Source: Corythoichthys intestinalis (lineage: Eukaryota; Chordata; Actinopteri; Syngnathiformes; Syngnathidae). From it: a stretch of DNA of 64,000 nt. Below, piece by piece: positions 1 through 21,400 of this stretch. Position 1 is the first letter of the stretch. The number at the start of each line of letters is the position of its first letter. The stretch is taken from assembly GCF_030265065.1 (NCBI RefSeq), contig NC_080410.1, positions 50,822,398 through 50,886,397 of the forward strand, read 5' to 3'. The position numbers and the translations under genes are program-made. The notes under the pieces are model-generated. The model searched no databases, had not been told where the DNA came from, and saw only the letters and a program-made list of their open reading frames with translations.

Positions 1-125
1 TAATTCCTAAAAGATAAATGTTAGTATGAGTTATAATAATTTGACATTAAAACCCCTCTTGATATTTTTGTTTTAATAAAATTTGTAAAATTAGTTTTAA
101 CTAGCAGGTCGCCATTGTTGTTGAC
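1..125 (-). repeat. hAT MITE (TAGGGCTGTCAAA family), fragment
   Basis: The sequence matches the internal part of the ~600-bp MITE seen many times in this window (aagataaatgttagta, taaaacccctctt, gccattgttg). Both ends are missing or outside the window. Confidence 0.75.
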
Positions 126-418
126 GAGGCAACTTTGGGTGGTGACATCACTGGGCGGCGCTAGGTTTAGGGTTTCAATATTTTTTGACCACTTGGCTTT
201 ATGGAGAGACATTGTTTCAGTGACTAGCTCCATCTAGTTTCAAAGCTGAGAAGCGCAACTCAATGTAGCCTGAACTCAAGCTTCTTGTGCAGACCATTTC
301 CAATGTTTTCATGGTTTGCTGCGGGCCAATAAATATTGGCAGTAGTTTGGACACCCCTCAACTATAGTCTAAGCATTCCAGCTGAGGTTCTCTCCTAATT
401 GTACTTTTTTACTTACAG

Positions 419-11385
<10,967 letters not shown>

Positions 11386-11743
11386 ACGGCGACGTCTTCA
11401 CAATGCATGCCAATTGCTCTTTTTGTATCAGTTATCAATACTGTCCATCGGCAACTTGTTACATGTTGTTCTGACCTCAAGAATGTGCAGACGCTTGGGT
11501 GGGGGAATCCACATAGTGGTTCAAGTCAGGGTGGCCAGGTTGCCCCCCTCCACTGCACTTAGGATGTCTGTTTGACACCAAGTAAATTCTCCTAAGACCG
11601 ATTCCAGGCCATTCCGGTTGCCATGTATCTCGACTTTGGAGGAATTAAGCTCTTTTTGATATGCTTTAACCCTTTCAGGGGCACTGGACAGTTATTCTTA
11701 AGTTGACCATAGACTTCAGAATGTATTGACGGGGCACGGGGCC

Positions 11744-11749
11744 AATAAA
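11744..11749 (+). terminator. Possible hid1 poly(A) signal
   Basis: AATAAA lies 359 bases after the hid1 stop, just inside the left inverted repeat of the satellite-bearing element. If used, the hid1 transcript ends in the transposon. No closer canonical hexamer was seen. Confidence 0.35.
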
Positions 11750-11799
11750 TAGGGGGTCTGCATTGTTCGCGAGGCCGTCAAAGCCGACCGAGTGGAATC

Positions 11800-13085
11800 A
11801 CAGAGTTTTCGTCTCTGAATTCTTTATAGATATTTCCATAAAAGTCTGTTCTTGGTTAAAAGCAAAAAAATTGTGCATTTACCATTTATTTTATGTAAAT
11901 ATATCAAAGTACAATGCTAGTCTGTTAGTGAATGTAGCTAGCTGCCGCCTGATGTAAACAGAGCTTTTCCAGTGAAAAATTATTGTGAATTAATGCTTAA
12001 ATCCCCGAATTCTTTATATATATGGACATAAAACAGTCTTGATTCTTGGTTATAAGCAAAAAAACAACAACATGCAGTTAGTGTTTATTTTACCTTAATA
12101 TGTCAAAATACAATGCTACTCTGTTAGTGAATGTAGCTAGTGGCCGCTTGATGTAAACGGAGCTTTTCCGGTGAAAATTTTTGTGAATAAATGCTTAAAT
12201 CCCTGAATTCTTTATAGATATGAATGTAAAACGGTCTGGATTCTTGGTTAAAAGTTAAAAAAAAACAGGCAGTTTGCGTTTATTTTACGTAAATATGTCA
12301 AAGTACAAAGCTAGTCTGTTAGTGAATGTAGCTGGTGGCCGCCTGATGTAAACGGAGCTTTTTCGGTGAAAATTCTTGTGAATAAATGCTTAAATCTCTG
12401 AATTCTTAACAGATGGACGTAACACAGTCTCGATTCTTGATTAAAAGCAAAAAAAAAAAAACAAAAAAAACAAAAAAAAAAACGTCCAGTTAGAGTTTAT
12501 TTTACGTAAATATGCCCAAGCACAATGCTAGTCTGTTGGTGAATGCAGCTAGCAGCCGCCTTATGTAAACAAAGCTTTTCCGGTGAATATTCTTGTGATT
12601 AAATGCTTAAATCCCCAAATTCTTTATAGATATGAACATAAAACGGTCTCTATTTTTGGTTAAAAACAAACAAACAAAAAACAGGCAGTTGGCATTTATT
12701 TTACGTAAATATGTCAAAGTACAAAGCTAATCTATTAGTGAATGTAGCTAGCGGCCGCCTGATGTAAACAGAGCTTTTTCGGTGAGAATTCTTGTGAACA
12801 AATGCTTAAATCTCTGAATTCTTAACAGATATGGAGGTAAAACAGTCTTGATTCTTGATTAAAAGCAAAAAAAAAACGTCCAGTTAGCGTTTATTTTACG
12901 TAAATATGCCGAACTACAATGCTAGTCTCTTAGTGAATGTAGCTAGCAGCCGCCTTAAGTAAACAAAGCTTTTCTGGTGAATATTCTTGTGAATTCTTTA
13001 TAGCTATGAAAGTAAAACAGTGTCGATTCTTGGTTAAAAGCAAAAAAAAAAACATGCAATTAGCAGTTATTTTACGTAAATATTG
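11800..13085 (+). repeat. Satellite-like array, seven units of about 200 bp
   Basis: Units start at gaattctttatagatat or a variant (11817, 12005, 12204, 12398, 12608, 12816, 12987). Each contains ttattttacgtaaatatg, ggccgcctgatgtaaac and gagcttttccggtgaa. Two unit types alternate (gcaggcagtt... and acgtccagtta...), giving a ~410-base higher-order period. Confidence 0.92.
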
Positions 13086-13372
13086 CCAATCAATACTGCT
13101 ATCAATATGCTAATGCAGTAGCGGCTAATTTCTCCCAACGTTTCAAAATGCATGCATGGTACGAAAACTATAATAATTACCTTGAATCCTTCCTGTTTGA
13201 ATGCAGTACAGATTTCATACTTTTTCAACAGAAATCCGGCGTTAGCTGCGTGCATGTTCGTGAATAGCTCCTCTTGATGTGGACGGCCCCCTACCTGAAT
13301 GCGAGGTGTACTGCATGACCGATCTGACCCATCAATACATAATGAAGTCTATGAGTTGACACTTAAGACCTT

Positions 13373-14546
13373 TAGCTCTTCATAGATATTGACTATTTTT
13401 TTGTCTTTTTTGAATGTATATATATTCGCAATTGTTATTTTTGGAAATATTTCATAAAATTATATATTGATGTAATGTTAAAGCTAAATTGACATTTTAA
13501 ATGAAAACAGAAATACTCTGGTTACAGCCACAAGTAACACTCCAAAGATGACCCCCCCCCCCCCCCCCCCAATAGTATATCACTAATTGCATGCATTTAT
13601 GGCAGTAGATGTCCATTTTAATTAAACATGGAAGACCGGATGTAAATGCTCATCTTTCAGTGCTATTGACGGCACGAGACGTCCAATCCATTTTGACTGT
13701 CAAATTGGATTGGGCGTCAAGCGCCGTCAATGGCAGCCAACGAGTTAAATGAGTGCCCTGTAAGGGTTAAAAAAATTGTGTATGAAAGGGTTGAAGTGAA
13801 CTTGCACCTTTTGTATGTAACAGTACAAACTAGATGTTAAAAATTATTTTTCGCTAAATTATTCTGAATATATGTATACATATCGATATGTAAACTTGTG
13901 TTGTGGATATTAAATGCAGTTACTAAATACTTTTGAGTCCCACAACATTAAAAAAAAAAAAATGGTTATTGACCAGAAGATGACACTGTTGCACTCCTTT
14001 GAGACAAGGGGACTTTTAAGGGTTTGTCTAGGTTCCACCTGCTCAAAGGTTATTCAAGGTTGCAATTTCAGTCACTTTATCACATTGAAAAGGTTACCCA
14101 AAAGCAAGGTCTTAAAATGACAAGCTCGAGCACTCCCTGACTTGAGCCTTTCATTTGAAATCTTCATTTGTTCTTTGCCTTTTCATTTTCAAACACTACA
14201 CAGATGGTAACCTGTCCTGCAGTCACGCTTCATGCCACATTGTTTTGTGCAAACGTACGGAAACCGAGCTCATTGTTACGAAATAACTGGAATCAAAACA
14301 TTTCCATAAACTGAAATTATATAATCAAACGTGTTCTCAAAAATAATTAAAGGCACTACCCTTCGTTTTTGTCCACAAGCAGTTTTTACGTCAAATTTTT
14401 TTTTTTGAACAATTTTTTGGGCTGTAATGTTTTTTTAAAATCCTGACACAAATAACCCAATATATTAAAACATGGAAGAAAAAAAACTAGCATAAAATAT
14501 AACGCGCCAAAATCTAAATAAAACTTATTAAATTAACGAAAAACGA
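13373..14546. other. Intergenic sequence between hid1 and otop2
   Basis: A C19 run lies at 13552-13570, and the dispersed motif 'attgacggcacgagacgtcc' near 13665. No gene was seen. Confidence 0.4.
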
Positions 14547-14547
14547 G

Positions 14548-16367
14548 CCAATTTTCTGGACTATAAATCGCACCAGCTAAAGAATGCACAAAACGTTTTT
14601 AAAAAAGTCGGAATGGTAAATCGTTTTTTCACCTGCTTGACAAGGAGAATCGGAATATTAGTGTCCTATTGGTCTGAATAGTTTCCCATTATGATTGTTT
14701 GTTTTATTAGGAGAAAGCAACAAGCAGGAAGGGGTTAAAAACAACAAACAACGAATACATTCAACGCCTACACTAACGATGAATATAAGAGTGCTATCGC
14801 ATGCTAGTTGTATTTCCAGTCAACGCCATTTGGAGGCCGGATGACCAACAGTGTGACAATATCTCGATACAGCGATATTTTGCAGCCCGATTGGTTATCG
14901 ATATGCTCCCGCCAAGTATCGATACTTTTATTTGACATATTGGCCATTGGATGCTGTAAACTGCTCAATTTTGTTGAACAATTCCTTGGCGGGGCGCTCA
15001 GGAGTGGTGGTGAAGGTAAAGTGCGCACAAGTCGTCTAGAGAAGAAGAGAGGAAGCTCCAAGTGGTTTGAAAAAAAAAAAGCTTCATGGGAACGGTGGAG
15101 GAAAAATTGACAAAAATATTGCTACAAATCACATGTGGACACACTTTAGATTTTACACCAACAAGAAAGGAAGTAAGGTGAACAAGGACTTTGCTGCTAT
15201 TAACTAGTAAAGCGGGTAGTTATAATAAAGTGTTGCCAAACGTAGGAGAATTTACATTGCTTCTATGCGTGGGCGGGTCTATAATGTCTCACTTCTACTT
15301 TACTTCCGCTTTACGATGAGACGTCACGGTCTAAAAATAGCATGCGTGCTGTACACCATTCCGATTTTGGGGTTTTGACAGTTCAGACCACAGCCACATT
15401 CTGGAAAAATGTGGCCGAGATCGGATTTTGAGCACATTCGAAAGTGACCTAGATTGGATTTGAAATGGTCCACTTTTATGTGGCTTTTCCTGTTCAGACC
15501 GTCAAGTTTATGCCTCACTCGAGTCGGGGAATAAAACTTGAAAAAAAAAATCAAATTCGTGCATTAAGACCTGCGGTATGAACGTACCCTAATTGCGCCC
15601 AGGAATGCATGCATCCCATCTCAGACGTTAACATACCGTATTGGCCCGAATATAAGACAGCCCAGATTATAAGACGACCCCCTCTTTTTCAAGACAAGTT
15701 TGGAAAAAAAAAACTTTCTGAACAATTTTTTATACAGGAAATTACAGTACATCTGAAACAAATTTGAGAAAAAACCATGTTATTTTGCCTCATTCAAATC
15801 TTAATATCTGAACATTTAAATATGTCAACTAAAGTGCAATCATATTCGTAAATGAATGGCTTCTGGTTTTTGAAATTTAAACCAATCTATTGTGATAAAA
15901 CTGCAATAACAGCATTAACCATCAAAGTGAGGTGTAACTGTAGTCTTGAAACAAATCTGAATAAGGAAAAACATTGCAATAAAATAATGCAAACTGGTTA
16001 AACTTGAGAGTAGCTGAGATCCGTCATGACAAAACATCGCTTCAATGATATCTGGCGCCATCTAGCGTCGTAAAAGGGTATAATGTCTAGACCCCAAATA
16101 TAAGACTCCCCCCACTATTTTGGTCTTATTTCACTGCAAAAAACACAGTCTTATATTCGGGCCAATACGGTAATAAGAACAATGTATTTAATGATAAAAT
16201 GGAGAACAGGCTAAATAGGCATCTGTTAACAGATCAAGTTTTTCCTGATAGCTATAGCCTAAAAATCTTGATGTCAGAGTGGGAAAAAAATATATTGCAC
16301 CCGAGTTCAACTCACTGGCCCAGCCAAACTGGAAAAAAGTGCAACTTATAGTCCAGAAAATACAGCG
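14548..16367. mobile_element. TIR element (TTTTCTGGACTATAA ends) with nested insertions
   Basis: The left end attttctggactataaatc pairs with the right end acttatagtccagaaaat; TA follows the right end. It encloses a TA-flanked MITE at 15636-16170 and a piece of the repeat family also seen at 29781-30547 (about 15300-15590). No transposase is seen. Confidence 0.55.
15636..16170. mobile_element. MITE with TA target, CCGTATTGGCCCG ends
   Basis: 535 bases with a near-perfect terminal inverted repeat (CCGTATTGGCCCGAATATAA at both ends) and TA on each side. Non-coding; Tc1/mariner-type target. Confidence 0.85.
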
Positions 16368-16391
16368 TATACAAAAAAAAAAAGTTATTAA

Positions 16392-17339
16392 TAGAGATGT
16401 CCCGATCGATCGGGTCCGATCACGTCATTTTCAAAGTATCGGAATCGGCAAAAAAAATATCGGCTATGCCTTTTTTTAATATATACTGTATATTTTTTTT
16501 TATTAAATCGTTTTCTAAATATTTAACGTTACAGACATAATGTTACACTCACACTCATCCAGAGTCTTTAGTTTAGGCTTATGGTACCGATAACGGCGGT
16601 AAATAATTTTAAAAATGTATCACGTTAAATATTTAACGCAATTAATGCATGCGTTGCACGACCCACTCACGCATTGTCGCGCTCAATCTGGAATGGCACT
16701 GTTTTACCCATTTAGAGAGATAAAAGGCAGTGTAAAATGAGTAGAGTGAATTTTGGCAGCCTTTGGAGCCTTTCTTTTTTTAATAGGGTAAAGCTTTACA
16801 ATCACTCTCCTTACGATTAGAAATATCATGAGAAGCAAGGTAGCAATTGATCTTTTTCTTAACACCTTATTTCCCAACGCAGAGAAGATATATTCATTGG
16901 TAGCACTACGCACAGTCATGGGTCCACTTCCCATCATGCATTTGGGTTGAATGGCTGCAGTATCATTTACTGAAAGCTCAACAAATACTGTACACTAGAT
17001 GGCAATATTTAGTCACAATATACAAAGCCATAAGTCTTTCTGTGGATCCCTCTCACAGAATGTTAATGTAAATGCCATCTTGAGGATTTATTGTCATAAC
17101 AAACAAATACAGTACTTATGTACTGTATGTTGAATGTATATATTCATCCGAGTTTTTTTTTTCTTAATGCATTGCCAAAATGTATATGATCGGGAAAAAT
17201 TATCGGCAATGATTGGAATTGAATCGGGAGCAAAAAAAAAAAAAAGCAATCGGATCGGGAAATATCGGGATCGGCAGATACTCAAGTTAAAACGATCGGG
17301 ATCGGATCGGGAGCAAAAAACATGATCGGAACAACCCTA
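16392..17339. mobile_element. hAT element, TSD GTTATTAA
   Basis: From TAGAGATGTCCCGATCG to GATCGGAACAACCCTA, flanked by GTTATTAA (16384-16391 and 17340-17347). Its interior holds a diverged relative of the TAGGGCTGTCAAA MITE (about 16590-17150). Non-coding. Confidence 0.88.
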
Positions 17340-17524
17340 GTTATTAACTTGGCAAAAAAACAAAAATGAAATTACTGTGATCTAGAAAACTGTTCCAAAT
17401 AGAATTGAATTGGCTGCCCTTGACTGGAATAGATGTCCAACCCATTTGAACTCCGAGGGGCTGCCAACCCTCCCAGTCCAAAATAATTGGAAATCTATCG
17501 ACATCTATTGGACTAAAAAGATTT

Positions 17525-18205
17525 CAAAGGCAAGGCAAGGCAAATTTGTATAGCACAATTCAACACAAGGCAATTCAAAAGTGCTTTACATCACATGAAG
17601 ACCATAAAAATCACATTTAAATCAACACAACGTAAAAACCAAGACAAATGATCGCATTTAATCACAGAATAAATAAAAATAAAACAAAAATAAAGCAAAA
17701 ACTACTACTACTAATAATCACTGAAATCAGCAATGGAGATAAGCACAAGAGGAACAGAAGGCAGGTAGGTTGAAATATATAGACAGTTATGGATATGCAG
17801 TGCCAAACAAAAGCGTTTTTAGCCCTGATTTAAAGGAGCTAACAGTTTGAGCATACTTCAGACGTTCGGGTAACTTGTTCCAGAGGTGAGGAGCATAATA
17901 ACTAAATGCTGCCTCACCCTGCTTGGTTCTTGTTCTTGGAACATGCAGAAGACCCGTTCCAGACGACCTTAGGGGTCTAGATGTCTCATAGGAATCTAAC
18001 AAGTCAAGCATGTATTTTGGTCCAAGGCCATTAAGTGTTTTGTAGACGAGCAGTAGTATTTTATAGTCTATCCTTTGACTCACTGGAAGCCAGTGTAGCG
18101 ATTTCAAAACCGGTGTAATGTGGTCCAGCTTCCTTGTATTTGTGAGGACTCTGGCTGCAGCATTCTGTACTAGCTGCAGCTTCCTGACTGATTTCAAAAG
18201 AAATG
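17525..18205 (-). mobile_element. LINE fragment (L2-like), 5'-truncated
   Basis: A minus-strand frame gives the reverse-transcriptase C-terminal tail of L2/CR1-type LINEs: KLQLVQNAAARVLTNTRK, then LHWLPVSQRIDYKILLLVYK and APHLWNKLPERLK, stopping at 17787. The 3' end near 17526 has the usual CCTTGCCTTG tail. It lies just past the otop2 3' end in the same orientation. Confidence 0.9.
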
Positions 18206-18236
18206 TTGCGCAAGCAGCAGAACAAAAGTAAAACAG

Positions 18237-18242
18237 TTTATT
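18237..18242 (-). terminator. otop2 poly(A) signal
   Basis: AATAAA on the minus strand 48 bases after the stop codon. It sits just before the 5'-truncated LINE fragment of the same orientation, so the 3' UTR is short. Confidence 0.6.
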
Positions 18243-18290
18243 TATAAAATACAAACAGTACATTTAAAAAGCAGTTGCAAAAGGCATGAA

Positions 18291-18461
18291 CTAGGAAATG
18301 ACGTAGACCTCCAAGAGACTGGCCACCGAGTGCATGCGGTAGAAAATTCCGAAAGGGAGTCCGATGTTGACGACGGCCGTCCACATGTTGAACTTGTAGA
18401 ACTTGATCTCCAACGTGTGGTCGAACTGAGGCCGGGCTCCGAAGGCGGGCATGATCCAGAG
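18291..18461 (-). CDS. otop2: otop2 terminal exon
   Basis: The acceptor is actttctag. It encodes [11 protein letters not shown] through the conserved C-terminal [14 protein letters not shown] and a TAG stop at 18291-18293. Confidence 0.93.
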   Translation of the reverse strand, partial: LWIMPAFGARPQFDHTLEIKFYKFNMWTAVVNIGLPFGIFYRMHSVASLLEVYVIS

Positions 18462-21400
18462 CTAGAAAGTCAACAAACGCGTTCAAAGCTAGGGCTGGGA
18501 AACCTCCAGATACGATAAAATGCTCATGATTATTCTTCAACAATGCATGGTGAGGACAGGCTTTGAATGCTCATGTTTCAGTGCCATTAATGCTTCTAGA
18601 CGTCCAAATCCTTTAGATTCCCTCCCATTTGAATGTCTAGCACCATCAGGTGACTTAACAGATACCACTATATTAACGAATTGAACTTACAATGACGTTG
18701 GCAAGCATCAGGAAGGCGCACGTTTCCTTCAGAACTCTCCTCTTCCAATCGGGTCGCGGGGCCACCGTCGACAAGCGTTTCTGCTCCCTGTGCAGGCCTT
18801 CGATGATAAAGTAGTTCTGCAGGCCCACCTGCAGCACGGTAAGGACCGCCCAAGACAAGTCGAGGACGTCCAGGATGTCCCGAGGACCCTTCGCCACCGC
18901 GGCCACGATGGAGAAGTAGTTGATGATCAACTGGCCCGTGGAAGCGCCCACCAACAGCTGCGCATCCAGGTCGCGGGCGGGGCTCTTCTCAGACACGTGC
19001 TCTCGGCGGTCCAGTCGGTGGAATACGCAGCCCGCCGCGGCGGAGACGCACGCCAGGCTCACGATCGCCACGTTGGTGACAAAGTGGATGAGGAGCGCGT
19101 GGCGGCGCAGAGCCTCGTCGTCTAGCACGATCCGCGTCTCGTACACGACCAACGTCACGACGCCTACCGCGACCAGGAGAAGGCCCAGCGCGGGGCCGAC
19201 GAGCGCCTCTCCGCGACGGAACTCGGGCCCGCGCCGGGGTCGCTCGTCCGCCGGGCGGCCCGCGTTCCGCCACATGACGAAAGCCGCGGCCGAGGCGAAG
19301 AGGCTGTACTCGATGTTGAAGGGGTACAGGTAGTAGAAGGCTTCCTTGAAGGTGTCGCATGCAGAATGACTGCAGCTGCACTTGGAAACTTGGTCATAGC
19401 TGTCTGACATGGAGACGAGCACAACTTCTAGCATCTGTTCTGATAGTGATTCTAAAGATTTGAAGATCTCACTTTGAACCCATTATCTGCCATTGACGGC
19501 AATAGACATTAGAGGCGTGCAAAATTTCCGATTCTTAGATTATTCGCGATTCGGCCGTGGAAGATATGAGAACGATTCATAAACAATCAAATTCCGATTA
19601 ATGAATTATACCAGGTAAAGCGGAAATAAAAGTCAGCGCGGTCTTCGGGACGCAATGAGGAACGGACTGAGAGTAAATATGTGCAGCTAATGCCGCTAGG
19701 TAAAAAATAAAATACTAGGGCTGTCAAAATTATTGCGTTAATGGGCGTTAATTTTTTTAATTTATCACGTTAAAATATTTGACGCAATTAACGCAGATGT
19801 CCCGCTCAGACAGATTTAAATGACAGTACAGTGAAACGCTAACTTGTGTTTTATGGAGTTTTGCTGCCCTCTGCTGGCGCTTGGGTGCGACTAATTTTAT
19901 AGGCTTCAGCACCCATTACATTGTGTAAGTAATTATTGACATCAACAATGGCGGGCTACTAGTTTATTTTTTGAGTGAAAATTTTACAAATTTTATTAAA
20001 ACGAAAACATTAAGAGGGGTTTTAATATAAAATTTCTATAACTTGTACTAACATTTATCTTTTAAGAACTACAAGTCCCTCTATCCATGGATTGCTTTAA
20101 CAAAATGTTAATAATGTTAATGCCATCTTGATTTATTGTCTTAATAAACTAATACAGTACTTATGTACCGTATGTTGAATGTATATACCCATCTTGTGTC
20201 TTATCTTTCCATTCCAATAATAATTTACAGAAAATCAATCAATCAATCAATAATCGATTTATAATCTAATTGGAGTCTCGTAATCGTAATCGAATCGTTA
20301 GGTGCCCAAATATTCCCTCCTCTAATAGACATCTATTTGAACCGCCGTTGGACATTATCACCGTCAATGGCAGGGAATGAGTTCAGTTGTATTTCATATG
20401 AAATTCATTTGCATTTATTAAAATAGAACATACACTTGTGTATATTACACTTTTTTTTTTTGTTTTGTACTCATCTAACCACTTGATTTTTCCTCTATCC
20501 CATTGGCTGCCATTGAACCATTTGTACAGGCCCCCTATTGTTTGGCGCTGTGCCACGTCATCATTAAGAAATCTGTGGCGAGTTCCATACTATTGGACAT
20601 AAAGTGGGGCAAATAAGTATTTAGTCAACCACTATTTGTGCAAGTTCTCCCACTTGAAAATATTAGAGGCTTGTAATTGTCAACATGGGTAAACCTCAAC
20701 CATGAGAGACAATGTGGAAAACCAGAAAATCACAGTTTGATTTTTAAAGAATTGATTTGGGAATCATGGTGGAAAATAAGTATTTGGTCAATACCAAATC
20801 TCAATACTTTGTTATGTACCCTTTTTTTGGCAATAACTGAGGCCAAATGTTTTCTGTAACTTCACAAGCTTTTCACACACTGGTATTTTGGCCCGTTCCT
20901 CCATGCAGATCTCCCCTAGAGCAGTAATGTTTTGGGGCTGCCTTTGGGCAACACGGACTTTGAACTCCCTCCACAGATTTTCTATAGGGTTGAGATCTGG
21001 AGACTGGCTAGGCCACTCCAGGACCTTGAAATGCTACTAAAGAAGCCACTCCTTTGTTGCCCCGGCTGTGTGTTTGGGATCATTGCCATGCTGAAAGACC
21101 CAGCCACGTCTCATCTTCAATGCCCTTGCTGATGGAAGATTTTTCACTCAAAATCTCTTGATACATTGCCCCATTCATTCTTTCCTTTACACCAGGGGTC
21201 ATGAGTTAAAAATCCTCTGGGTCCGAAATTAAAAAATTACAAAAATCTCGGGTCCGGAAATATTTTTAATGTTTTTTTCCCAAAAATACAAACGTATCTT
21301 TACGTGGCCATGCTGTGATAATTACAACATTCAAAAATGTAAATATAAAAAATACATTTATAGTAATAAATAATATTTAATAATAATTAGTAAGAAATAA

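Larger units (their letters stand above)
11694..13372. mobile_element. TIR-bounded element carrying a ~200-bp tandem array
   Basis: A left terminus CATAGACTTCAGAATGTATT (from about 11708) pairs with an inverted right terminus AATACATAATGAAGTCTATG (about 13337-13356); both are followed outward by GTTGAC-like and CTTAAG sequence. Between them lie seven units of a ~200-base tandem repeat. The right-end region (ggacggccccctacctgaatgcgag) recurs inverted at 62.1 kb, also next to the same array. No transposase is seen. Family unknown. Confidence 0.7.

Noticed and set aside
11800-13085. CRISPR-like regular repeats
   Set aside because: Units are ~200 bases without spacers and the context is a vertebrate genome, so this is a satellite.
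18790-19381. Open frames of 111-137 aa on both strands over the large otopetrin exon
   Set aside because: Arg/Ala-rich translations typical of GC-rich shadows; the otopetrin frame explains the region.
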